Assembly (NCBI GenBank): GCA_947367255.1
Contig: CANBCZ010000013.1
Location: 1 to 47,082 of the forward strand
Direction: 5' to 3'
DNA from: an uncultured Alistipes sp.
Lineage (GTDB): Bacteria; Bacteroidota; Bacteroidia; Bacteroidales; Rikenellaceae
DNA length: 47,082 nt
Of the stretch, positions 27,186 through 35,010 are shown in pieces; within the stretch, counting starts at the first letter, position 1, and the number at the start of each line of letters is the position of its first letter. Both the position numbers and the translations under genes were made by a program. The notes under the pieces were generated by a model. That model saw only the letters and a program-made list of their open reading frames with translations, was not told where the DNA came from and ran no database searches.

Positions 27186-28253
27186 CTATCGGTTGTGAAT
27201 AATTCTGTATACCCATTGCATTATGTTGTTGGCTTTGATAAAGAGGTTGCGCTGCCACTGCGGGTAGCGAGTGCCACGGCTCTGCCAACGCTCCAAAAGG
27301 TCTATTTTGAGTCTGCCATTGACCATTACCTGCAGCGGCAGAGGGGCGGCAGAGGTAAGCTGCTCCAAGGTGGTTGTGAAAGGTGAATTTGCAAACTGAT
27401 TGTCGTCCATATCGAGCAGGAAGCGTCTGAGTACGCCCTGCATACGGCGAGCAACGACCTTTGCAAGGAAGTAGCGGCGCGCAGGGGAGATTTCGCCCTC
27501 GTGCTGCTTGAGATATGATGCCATAGAGAGTACGACCTCTGTCAGCTGCGAGATACTCTTAAGTTGTACAGCCATATCCATCGTCTGACCCTCGCGTGTA
27601 AGGTTGTAGCGGTAGAGCGGAATATCTGTAAAGGCGATGGTCTGAATATTGAAAATTGGGAAGAAACACCACTGCTGGTCGGTATATGATATACCCTCGC
27701 TTTGGTGATAGCCCATCTGCTGCAACAGCTCGGTGCGGTAGGCGACAGAGTGCATCATAAAGAATGGGATATGCCCCTCTTTGAGCACCTGCTCGGCATT
27801 GTATATCTTGCCCGGCTCGTATGGCTGTTCTTTAGTCAGAGTATAGTTTATTTTGTACTCCCCGTTGTGGCGAATCTCTACAAATGGGGCGACAACCATA
27901 TCTGCACCCGATATGCTCTTCAGAAAATCGACCATACGGATAACCATAGAGCAGTTGAAACTGTCGTCGGCATCGAGAATCTTGACATACTCGCCGCGAA
28001 GTGTATGCAGGGCTGCGTTGATGGTCGAACCGTAGTTGCCGTTTGGTTTGTCTATCACGCGGACAATATCGGGATGGCGGTCGGCATACCTCTGGGCAAT
28101 AGAGAGAGAGGCATCGCGGCTACCATCATTTACAACAACAACATCGAGCGAAGAGGCTGCTGCCGAGCGGACAAGGGAGTCTAAACACTGCGGCAGCAGT
28201 GCCTCCATATTGTAGGTCGGGATGATGATGGATAGTCGTTTGTTGCTTTTCAT
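27186..28253 (-). CDS. Glycosyltransferase family 2
   Basis: A 355-residue GT-A fold transferase. It begins RLSIIIPTYNMEALLPQCLDS, followed by VVVNDGSRDASL (nucleotide-binding Asp) and the metal-binding LDADDSF. The C-terminal third is helical with no membrane span. The donor and acceptor cannot be read from sequence. Its ATG overlaps the stop of the licD-like gene by four bases (ATGA), so it is translated as the last member of the kinase-LuxE-LicD-GT2 chain. It would act in the cytoplasm on a surface glycan precursor. Confidence 0.92.
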   Translation of the reverse strand: MKSNKRLSIIIPTYNMEALLPQCLDSLVRSAAASSLDVVVVNDGSRDASLSIAQRYADRHPDIVRVIDKPNGNYGSTINAALHTLRGEYVKILDADDSFNCSMVIRMVDFLKSISGADMVVAPFVEIRHNGEYKINYTLTKEQPYEPGKIYNAEQVLKEGHIPFFMMHSVAYRTELLQQMGYHQSEGISYTDQQWCFFPIFNIQTIAFTDIPLYRYNLTREGQTMDMAVQLKSISQLTEVVLSMASYLKQHEGEISPARRYFLAKVVARRMQGVLRRFLLDMDDNQFANSPFTTTLEQLTSAAPLPLQVMVNGRLKIDLLERWQSRGTRYPQWQRNLFIKANNIMQWVYRIIHNR

Positions 28254-29089
28254 TCTCTTGTATCGAAAACTAACTTATAAGGTGCGTGGTTTATCTGCTC
28301 CTCTACAGGAAGTACGGGGCGCAGGTTAGGGTAGTGGTGGCGAAGATACTCCTCCACATTGTCGGGAACGGGTATCTGCATACCGCCAAACTCCATAAGT
28401 ACCGGATTCTCGGCATAGCGGCGGCGAATCTGATCCTTCGGCATACGGACAATGTTGATAAACTCGGTATCCTTGCTGTTGTGTCTGCCAAGTACGCGGC
28501 ACATCTTGTTGTAGATAGCCTTGCGCGACATCACCATACAAACTGCCTTGATGGCTGCGCAGCCGATCCACGACTTTGGCAACGGGGAGTCGATTTGGCA
28601 CTTGCCGCAATGCTTCCACAACCATATCTCCTTGCCCATAAAGCAGTTGATCCAGAACTTTGCAGCAAAGCGGTGGAGTTTCTCGCAGGTTTTGTTGTCG
28701 GGAATACGGTCGTAAGGGAAGATATCGACAAAGATGCCGTGGTGGATATCCATATTACGCCAAATCTGCTCGACAAAGAGTGTATTGTTCATCTTTACCT
28801 TAGCAAAGTAGAATGGCGTATTAGGCTCAGTGCCGAACCACTCGAGGAAGTACTCCTCGCCAAGTTCTGCAGGTGCAACCTCGAGAAAACGGTTATAGTT
28901 CTCGCGGGTCATACCCACATCCACATCGTCATCCCACGGCACTACGCCCTTGTTGTAGAATGCACCGATGGCACTGCCGCCCTGAATAAAGTAGGGGATA
29001 TTGTGCTTTTTGCACACGCGGTCAATCTCTGCCAAAATTTGGTAGAGAACTGTGTGTAGCCTCTGTAGATCTTCGTCTTTATACTTCAT
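28250..29089 (-). CDS. LicD-family phosphotransferase
   Basis: A 279-residue protein of the LicD/fukutin-like nucleotidyltransferase-fold family, which moves phosphocholine or other phospho-alcohols from CDP-activated donors to surface sugars. The active-site stretch FIQGGSAIGAFYNKG followed by VPWDDDVDVGM (DDDVD at 53-57) is intact, as is HHGIFVDIFPYD downstream. The start ATG overlaps the last base of the LuxE-like stop codon (TAATG), and its own stop overlaps the GT2 start. No CDP-choline synthesis genes (licA/licC type) are nearby, so the donor is unknown. Confidence 0.93.
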   Translation of the reverse strand: MKYKDEDLQRLHTVLYQILAEIDRVCKKHNIPYFIQGGSAIGAFYNKGVVPWDDDVDVGMTRENYNRFLEVAPAELGEEYFLEWFGTEPNTPFYFAKVKMNNTLFVEQIWRNMDIHHGIFVDIFPYDRIPDNKTCEKLHRFAAKFWINCFMGKEIWLWKHCGKCQIDSPLPKSWIGCAAIKAVCMVMSRKAIYNKMCRVLGRHNSKDTEFINIVRMPKDQIRRRYAENPVLMEFGGMQIPVPDNVEEYLRHHYPNLRPVLPVEEQINHAPYKLVFDTRE

Positions 29090-30054
29090 TACTGTACAAG
29101 TAAGTTACAACCTCTGATATCTGCATCTGTCACTCTGCCCTCGATGCGGAATGTGCCGTCAGCATAGACTATGCCCATATCCTGCGTAGCAATAAATGAG
29201 CAGGAGTAGATATTTGCCAAATCTATAATGTTTATCGCGCCTCGGCGTCCGATATCCAACACCTTGAACGGGTCGTTCAGGTCGCGCACCATAACCTTCA
29301 TCCATGGCGGAGCGGCAAAGAGCCCCTCACCAACGGAGTATCCCTGCGACATAAGCTCTGCCATACCATACTCGGAGTGGATCTTATCGACACCGAAGGC
29401 TGAGCAGAGCACCTTATGCAGCTCGGTTTTCGACATCTCGGCACGATGTCCCTTCATTCCGCCCGTCTCCATAACTACGGTATTTTCGAGTTTCGGAGCG
29501 TACTGCTCGGCAAGATCCAGCAGGGCATAGGTCACGCCAAGCAGAATCTTCGGGCGAGGATCGGCTGCCATATCGTCAAGCAGCTGGCGGTAGTTGTTGA
29601 GGTAGAAACCACCACGACCGCAGAGGGCTATCAGCCTATCTACCATATAGATAAGTGACGAGCCGCTGCGCTGAAGATAGTTCGGCAACAGTCCGTATAT
29701 GCTCCACTTCTCTGGCTCTCCGTAGAAGAGTCGAAAACCCTCGATAAAGTCGCGCTCGTAGATTGTAAGATCCGCAACGGGGTGGCGCGACGGGGTCATA
29801 CCCGTAGTGGCACTCGAGGTGAATACAATCTGCGGCTCGCTGCTTGCCGAGTAGATGTTGTGGCTCTTGAAGAGTTCAATGGGCAACATCGGTATCTGCT
29901 CGATAGTGTTTATAGCCTCGATATCTGCACCAATAAGGCGCAGGTACTCCCTATACGGTGGACAACTCTCCGCCTGAAAGCGGAAAATCTCCATCGCTAC
30001 TGCCGAAAACTGCTCGGGAGAAGATACCGAAAATATGTCGCGGCTATCTATCAT
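29089..30054 (-). CDS. LuxE/PaaK-like acyl-protein synthetase (adenylate-forming ligase)
   Basis: 321 residues related to LuxE, the ATP-dependent fatty-acyl ligase of bioluminescence operons. Landmarks are IPMLPIELFKSHNIYS, the P-loop-like VFTSSATTGMTPSRHPV, METGGMKGHRAEMSK and SEYGMAELMSQGYSVG. LuxE homologues also occur in bacterial polysaccharide loci, where they probably activate an acyl or amino acid group for transfer. The companion reductase LuxC is absent here. Its ATG overlaps the kinase stop codon by four bases (ATGA) and its stop overlaps the licD-like start, making a tightly coupled chain. Substrate unknown. Confidence 0.88.
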   Translation of the reverse strand: MIDSRDIFSVSSPEQFSAVAMEIFRFQAESCPPYREYLRLIGADIEAINTIEQIPMLPIELFKSHNIYSASSEPQIVFTSSATTGMTPSRHPVADLTIYERDFIEGFRLFYGEPEKWSIYGLLPNYLQRSGSSLIYMVDRLIALCGRGGFYLNNYRQLLDDMAADPRPKILLGVTYALLDLAEQYAPKLENTVVMETGGMKGHRAEMSKTELHKVLCSAFGVDKIHSEYGMAELMSQGYSVGEGLFAAPPWMKVMVRDLNDPFKVLDIGRRGAINIIDLANIYSCSFIATQDMGIVYADGTFRIEGRVTDADIRGCNLLVQ

Positions 30055-32579
30055 TTTGTAGGTTTTGTGGTTGAGAGATACTTGAGACTTGCATAGCCTA
30101 TACCCCCCTCAAACTTAATCTTAGCAAATCCGTTGCCGGTGCTATAGACCTCCACAGCCTGCTTTGGCTGCAGTACGCCGATAACCTCGGCATCTTTGAA
30201 CGGTCTCTTGCGGACATTGAGCACCTCGTTGGATGTGCAGTAGTACCAAGTGGTCTTGCTGCTCTCTGTAGAGGTGATGGCACTCTTATTCTTCTTCCTA
30301 ATGCTGTCAATATCAAGGTCGAGGTTATCTGCAATAACCGGACTGACGATAAACAGCAGTGTGAGCAGCAGAGTCCATATATTATAGAATATGTATCTGA
30401 TACCAAACAGGAAGATGGCTGCAACCCAAGAGAGTCCCAAACCGATAAGCGGTGAGAGGAAATAGCCGATACCACCACCGATAAGCAGAACGGCAGCCTT
30501 GCCAAATAGCGAATCAGGACCACCCAATGCGATAAGCACGAGCAGTATTCCGCCGCCAATTTTGAAGATCTTCTCCCACAGCTCGTCGTCTGTCCAGTCG
30601 TCACGCTTGTCGTCAATCCAATCGCCGAAAGACTTAATTATGTTGTTGAGTTTGGAGAGAGGTCCTCCACCCGAGTATGAGTTGCTCGATGAACCTAAGC
30701 TTATACCACCAAACAGGCTCTTCTTGTGAATTTCGACACTCGTTCTGTAGATACAGCTGCCATTATAGTAGAACTCTACACGCCAAGTGCCCGGCATCTT
30801 GTAGCTCTTCTTATCTTTGCCACCTACGCCATTGCAATCTTTGACATAATTGCCCGCGCTTCCCGGATAGAGCTCTCTGGTAAACATACCGTTCGCAGAG
30901 CTACTACGGAAAGGAGTGCCATTCGGAGCAATAATCTTCATATCTACATTAAACGTACCGCCCTTCTGTGCAGTGTATGAAATCTTCGGACAGAGGAAAG
31001 AGGTATCGGTATACATCTTTGAGCCGTACTGCCTGAGAATTTTACCGTCGTAATCCTGGTCGCAGAACTGTACATTTGTAATGCGAATTGGTGCACCTGA
31101 CGAGGTGGTAGTTGTAGTTGTAGCTGTAGTTGTAGGCGTAGTTGTTGTGGTACGAGGTGTAGCAGTTGCACCCGGTTTGAAGATTGTAAACTTGGTGCGG
31201 TGGATACACTTGCCCTTGTAGTAGAACTCGATAGTCCAATCTCCCGGCTTATTGTAGGAGGTTTTGCGGGCGCTACCCCAACCGCCGAGCGACGAGGTGA
31301 ATGTGCCCGAACTCTTGAGGTTGATAGTGCCGAAGGTGTTCGAGTTGGTTGTGGATGTGCCGTCAGGAGCGATAATCTTGTAGTGAATATCGACATTGCC
31401 TACAGCACTGAGCACCTGATATGTAATATGAGGGCATAGGTAAGAGACATCTGTATAGAGGGTGCTGCCTACCTTGCGAATAACATTGCTGTTCTGATCC
31501 TCGTCGCTGAACTGCACACCGGTAATCTTGATAGGAATAGCGCTCGAGGTGTCGCGCTTTACGGTAGAGGCGCCAACCTTGATGTTATTCTTAATCAGAC
31601 CGAACATAGTCTTACCCCACTCCTCCATACTCGGGCGGTTCTTCGGATTGGAGCCGAAGGCGCGCTTAAAGAGCTCCTGCACAGGCTGTGGCAGGTTGTG
31701 GAAGTTCTGCTGCAGATTAAAACCCTTCGGGAAGGAGATATACTTGCTCTTCTCTCCGTAGGCAAACAGTCCGTTGGCGATACACTCTGCAAGCTCGTTG
31801 CAACCGTCATACGGAGGATGGAGCACGGTACCTGCGTATGGGTGGGTACCTGTCAAAATCTGGTAGAAGCAGACCGCAGCGGCGAAGTAGTCGCACTCCA
31901 CAGGGAATGGCAGACCCTTTGTCTGTATGCTCTTACCCTCAGGGGCAAAGTAGTCGGGGGTAAATGCCGTAGCAGGGTGGAGAATGCGACCATTTTCCGA
32001 GATCTGAATAGAGTCGGTATCCATGATAGACACCTTACCTGTTCCTGTAGCATCGATATTCTCCGGTTTGAGGTCTACAAGCACATACTTGCCCGTAATG
32101 TGGATGCAGTGGAGCGCAATAGCCACATTACAGAGCATCTTGATACGGTTTTGGATGCCGACAGGGGTGTCGAGCTCGTACTTGCCGTGCCACTCGGTGT
32201 ACTTCTGGTAGCGCTTAATCTGCGCCAGCGGGCGACGCTGATAGACCGAGAGGATTGTAAGGTCGTGACCCTTCGGAAAGGCGAGCGGCATCATATAGCC
32301 GATAAACTTCTTGTTTGTGTCGTATACCAACGCCGTAGGCCAGCAGATGCGGAAACTCGGGTTGTCTTTGATGTTCTGCGGCTGATTTTCGACCATATAG
32401 CGAATCTTCTCAAAGCTCTTCTCGGGCTCCTTGAGATACACCTTGATACAGTACTCGGCAGCGTAGGCAGCTGTGGTGATGTTGTACACCGCACCCTGAC
32501 CACCCTTGCCGAGCGGAGTATCTTTGATGTCTATATGCTCAAAGTTGGCAGTAGATGATTTTTTTATGTATACCTTCAT
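30051..32579 (-). CDS. Membrane-anchored Ser/Thr protein kinase with duplicated beta domains and SH3b tail
   Basis: 842 residues. Residues 1-330 form a eukaryotic-type kinase: glycine loop LGKGGQGAVY, Lys46 in CIKVY, catalytic VDLKPENI (Asp169, Asn174), MDTDS in place of DFG (Asp187) and FAPEG (212-214). The HRD histidine is replaced (YVLVDLKPEN), as in the divergent DTDS-type bacterial kinases found with TerY-like proteins. Two homologous beta domains follow (about 348-468 and 497-618; PIKITGVQFSDED versus PIRITNVQFCDQD), separated by a Thr-rich linker. Three or four hydrophobic spans occupy 672-750 and an SH3b domain 776-836 ends the protein. It is transcribed after the PP2C gene (29-base gap), the expected antagonist. 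Confidence 0.9.
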   Translation of the reverse strand: MKVYIKKSSTANFEHIDIKDTPLGKGGQGAVYNITTAAYAAEYCIKVYLKEPEKSFEKIRYMVENQPQNIKDNPSFRICWPTALVYDTNKKFIGYMMPLAFPKGHDLTILSVYQRRPLAQIKRYQKYTEWHGKYELDTPVGIQNRIKMLCNVAIALHCIHITGKYVLVDLKPENIDATGTGKVSIMDTDSIQISENGRILHPATAFTPDYFAPEGKSIQTKGLPFPVECDYFAAAVCFYQILTGTHPYAGTVLHPPYDGCNELAECIANGLFAYGEKSKYISFPKGFNLQQNFHNLPQPVQELFKRAFGSNPKNRPSMEEWGKTMFGLIKNNIKVGASTVKRDTSSAIPIKITGVQFSDEDQNSNVIRKVGSTLYTDVSYLCPHITYQVLSAVGNVDIHYKIIAPDGTSTTNSNTFGTINLKSSGTFTSSLGGWGSARKTSYNKPGDWTIEFYYKGKCIHRTKFTIFKPGATATPRTTTTTPTTTATTTTTTSSGAPIRITNVQFCDQDYDGKILRQYGSKMYTDTSFLCPKISYTAQKGGTFNVDMKIIAPNGTPFRSSSANGMFTRELYPGSAGNYVKDCNGVGGKDKKSYKMPGTWRVEFYYNGSCIYRTSVEIHKKSLFGGISLGSSSNSYSGGGPLSKLNNIIKSFGDWIDDKRDDWTDDELWEKIFKIGGGILLVLIALGGPDSLFGKAAVLLIGGGIGYFLSPLIGLGLSWVAAIFLFGIRYIFYNIWTLLLTLLFIVSPVIADNLDLDIDSIRKKNKSAITSTESSKTTWYYCTSNEVLNVRKRPFKDAEVIGVLQPKQAVEVYSTGNGFAKIKFEGGIGYASLKYLSTTKPTK
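31098..31169 (-). repeat. Short-period repeat encoding a Thr-rich linker in the kinase
   Basis: On the plus strand the tract reads as runs of GTAGTT/GTTGTA; on the coding strand it gives mostly Thr with a few Pro and Ala. It joins the two duplicated beta domains. Slippage in multiples of three would alter linker length without a frameshift; single-base slippage would cut off the membrane and SH3b parts. Confidence 0.75.
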
Positions 32580-32608
32580 TGTTTAAGGCAAATAGTGACC
32601 ATTTTTTA

Positions 32609-34036
32609 TTATTTCAGCACGCCGAGGAGCATTGTGCGGTCGTCGTGCTCGGACTTGCCTGCGCGTGTGCCGACATTGATAATGTCGATAAGTCGGTCGG
32701 CGCGTGCATCCTTATCCTCTGCAGCGTTCATCTCCTCCAAAAGTGGCTCGAAGAAGCCTGCAAACGGAGTGTTAGGGTCGTAGTAGCGACCGCTCTCCTT
32801 ATCCTGCGCGTAGCAGCTCCATGTGATATTCTCGCAGCCGTCGCTCATAAGCACTACAGCCTGCGGAAGCTCCTTGACTACGCGTACATCAGGCAGGTAG
32901 GCGCCCGACATTGTAAATGCAGGTACGCAGCGCTGGTCGTTCCAGTTGTTCGGAATGAATACGGTTGCAGATGCCTCGTCGCCCTTGTGCGGAGTCATCA
33001 GTGCCTTCCAAGTGCCATCCTGCGCCTTGTAGCCCATACGACCGTCGCCGATGTGTGCTGTGAGCATTCCCTGCGGGGTGAGCAGCATAAGGATAATGGT
33101 TGCGTTGAAGTCGCGTGCCTCGAGCGGCTTGGCAATATCCTTCTCGATATCGCCTCTCTTTACCTTCAACTTAGAGAGCTTAATGTCGTCAGTTGTCTGC
33201 GCAATCTGCTCCTCGAGAGCCTTGAGCTCAGCCTCCTTGCCCGCCTTGTAGGCATCTGCCTGCTTTGCGGCAGAGGTGATAATCAGGTGCTGGATAACAG
33301 CAAAGAGGTTACGCATCTCTACAAACCACTCAAGTTCGGTCGGCATATAGTTGTTCTCAACCCACTTTTTCTGCTCGACAAGCTGCGATACAAGGCGTAC
33401 TGCAAGGTCGCAATTTGCCTTTGAGCCGCGTGCCGACTCGCGTGCCGAACCCGCGCCGTCAGATGTGATGAGCAGTTTCCAACCCGGAGCAAGCTCCTTG
33501 TATGCGTGGTAGTCCTCGCACGGAGTGCCGCCCGCAATGTGGCTGCGACCCTGAATAGAGAAACCGACAACATATCCCCAATTCTCCTCGATGCTTGTTA
33601 CCAAACGACGCTCAGGCTTGTCAAGATCAACTACAGGCTCCGGCTCCGGCTCTGTCACAGGGTCTGTGTCGAGCTTTGGCTCCGCCTCGGTTGCAACATC
33701 GGTATCGTCAGCCTTCGGCTCAGACTCTGGTTCTGCCTCTGGTTCTTCATCAGCCTTCGGTTCAGGCTCGGTTTCAGGCTCAACATCTGCGGGCTCCGGC
33801 TCAGACTCTGCCTTCGGCTCGGTGTCATCCTTTGGCTCAACGTCGGTTGCAGGTTCAGCCTTTGGTTCCGGCTCTGTCGCTGGCTCAACGTCGGTCTTTG
33901 GCTCGACGTCTGTAGCAGGCTCGGTCTTAGGCTCTGTATCAGCTTTCGGCTCAACTGCAGGTGCAGTATCGGTCTTAGGCTCAGTGTCAGCCTCGCCCTG
34001 CCAGAAATTCTTTATCTTGGACATAAAATTACCCAT
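32609..34036 (-). CDS. PP2C-type Ser/Thr protein phosphatase with acidic Glu-Pro repeat N-terminus
   Basis: 475 residues. Residues 15-140 are a low-complexity tract of EPKADTEPKTEPATDVEPK-like repeats. From about 145 a PP2C catalytic domain follows: RSHIAGGTPCEDYHAY (Asp175), LLITSDGAGSARES (metal ligand Asp193), AHIGDGRMGY, VLMSDGCENI and the terminal DDRTMLL. These are the metal-binding aspartates of the PP2C fold. A coiled-coil-like insertion rich in Glu and Lys (AELKALEEQIAQTTDDIK) lies mid-domain. There is no signal peptide, so it should be cytoplasmic beside the kinase domain. It sits between the VWA and kinase genes, completing a VWA-PP2C-kinase set. Confidence 0.92.
   Translation of the reverse strand: MGNFMSKIKNFWQGEADTEPKTDTAPAVEPKADTEPKTEPATDVEPKTDVEPATEPEPKAEPATDVEPKDDTEPKAESEPEPADVEPETEPEPKADEEPEAEPESEPKADDTDVATEAEPKLDTDPVTEPEPEPVVDLDKPERRLVTSIEENWGYVVGFSIQGRSHIAGGTPCEDYHAYKELAPGWKLLITSDGAGSARESARGSKANCDLAVRLVSQLVEQKKWVENNYMPTELEWFVEMRNLFAVIQHLIITSAAKQADAYKAGKEAELKALEEQIAQTTDDIKLSKLKVKRGDIEKDIAKPLEARDFNATIILMLLTPQGMLTAHIGDGRMGYKAQDGTWKALMTPHKGDEASATVFIPNNWNDQRCVPAFTMSGAYLPDVRVVKELPQAVVLMSDGCENITWSCYAQDKESGRYYDPNTPFAGFFEPLLEEMNAAEDKDARADRLIDIINVGTRAGKSEHDDRTMLLGVLK
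33617..33994 (-). repeat. Degenerate repeat tract encoding (D/A)xEPK(A/T) units in the PP2C N-terminus
   Basis: About 125 codons of imperfect 4-8-codon units built on Glu-Pro with Lys, Ala, Asp and Thr. Because of the repetitive bases, the opposite strand and other frames also stay open (Ser-Gly-rich and Leu-Arg-rich reading frames), which should not be annotated as genes. A region prone to length variation. Confidence 0.8.
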
Positions 34037-34068
34037 AGTAGTTCAGTTTTAAGGTGTTACTTTTGCCA

Positions 34069-34108
34069 AAATAGAGGAGTATCCGCCTAAGCGGCTACGC
34101 CTCTATTT
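34069..34108 (-). promoter_or_regulatory. Large intercistronic hairpin between the VWA and PP2C genes
   Basis: AAATAGAGG, GTA and CCGC (34068-34086) pair with GCGG, TAC and CCTCTATTT (34091-34108) around a CTAA loop, with single mismatches between blocks. It lies in the 96-base gap between the VWA stop and the PP2C start. Followed by little U-rich sequence in the direction of transcription (TTTTGG on the minus strand after CTCTATTT), it could attenuate or protect mRNA, making VWA more abundant than the downstream genes. Confidence 0.65.
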
Positions 34109-34132
34109 CGGAATATTTGAATATTTCGGTTT

Positions 34133-34840
34133 TTAGATCTCGAAAGAGTCCATCCAAGCGTCTGCGCCCTGGCTGATATTGACCTTCTCGCCCTCCTTGC
34201 TGGTAGATACCATAGAGAGTGAGTTACTGAGCCACTTGAAGAACTCGGTGAACTTTGTGCCCTTCAAAGGCAGAGCCTTACCACCGCACATCTTTGACAG
34301 AAGCTCCATATTAGCCTCGCCTACGCCGATACCAATCATAGTATACTTCTTTGCAGCAGAGTCAGCAGCTACGCGAGCAGCGATGCCGTCGATATCTGAC
34401 TGTGAAGCACGGTTACCATAAGGCTCACCGTCGGTCATTACAACGATCCAAGGACGATAGTACTTCTGACCGGTCTCCTTGTACCAAGCCTTACGATCCT
34501 CAACCATCTTGATAGCCTCCTCCATAGCGACTACGGTCTCGGTAGTAGAGCCACGCTCCTCGAGTACCGGTGGAATCTCCTCCTCGTCCAAAAGTTTAGG
34601 CTCGCGGAGAATCTTAGCCTCCTCGTCGTACTGGATAATAGCTACCTCGAGCTGCTCGATAAGCTTCTCAGAGATACCACCCTCACCTGACTTAATCTCA
34701 TTATAGAAATCTCTCAAACCCTGATTCAGAGCATCGAGCTTCTCGCCTCGCATTGAACCTGAAACGTCAAGTACGAAGACGCACATACATTTTTGTTCCT
34801 GGTTAACGGCTGATTCGCCTGCAAATCTTTCAGTTCCCAT
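34133..34840 (-). CDS. VWA-domain protein (TerY-like)
   Basis: 235 residues, essentially a single von Willebrand factor A domain. The metal-ion-dependent adhesion site is intact: DVSGSM (Asp25, Ser27, Ser29), the Thr-containing RGSTTETVVAM and VMTDGEPYG. No signal peptide, so cytoplasmic. Small VWA proteins of the TerY type are encoded next to PP2C phosphatases and DTDS-type kinases in the TerY-P triads described in Ter-linked stress systems; the next two genes here provide exactly those partners. It has its own strong promoter and is the first gene of the minus-strand chain. Confidence 0.92.
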   Translation of the reverse strand: MGTERFAGESAVNQEQKCMCVFVLDVSGSMRGEKLDALNQGLRDFYNEIKSGEGGISEKLIEQLEVAIIQYDEEAKILREPKLLDEEEIPPVLEERGSTTETVVAMEEAIKMVEDRKAWYKETGQKYYRPWIVVMTDGEPYGNRASQSDIDGIAARVAADSAAKKYTMIGIGVGEANMELLSKMCGGKALPLKGTKFTEFFKWLSNSLSMVSTSKEGEKVNISQGADAWMDSFEI

Positions 34841-34874
34841 AATATAAAAGTTTTAGTTGTTGTCTAATTGAAGA

Positions 34875-34906
34875 CAAATTTAGTAAATAAAATGTGAATA
34901 TCCAAA
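34875..34906 (-). promoter_or_regulatory. Bacteroidetes-type promoter for the VWA-PP2C-kinase operon
   Basis: On the minus strand: TTTG (34903-34906), a 20-base spacer, TAAATTTG (34875-34882). The predicted start near 34871 gives a leader of about 31 bases before the VWA ATG. It is the only clear promoter for the whole six-gene chain. Confidence 0.75.
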
Positions 34907-34974
34907 TAAAATGGATAATAATTGAATCTGAGCGACTTTAGAGGCGGTTTGTTGAGAAATATTTGGGAGAAGTT

Positions 34975-35006
34975 ATTGCAATAAATGATAAAAATGACTA
35001 TATTTG
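34975..35006 (+). promoter_or_regulatory. Divergent promoter for the DA1-like peptidase / dut unit
   Basis: ATTG (34975-34978), a 20-base spacer, TATATTTG (34999-35006). The -33 elements of the two divergent promoters are about 70 bases apart, so one regulator could control both sides. The predicted start (35010 or so) coincides with ATG 35011. Confidence 0.65.
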
Positions 35007-35010
35007 TAGT

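Noticed and set aside
33506..34090. Plus-strand Ser-Gly-rich and Leu-Arg-rich frames opposite the PP2C N-terminus
   Set aside because: They arise from the repetitive Glu-Pro coding tract, which keeps other frames open; no start signals or domain.
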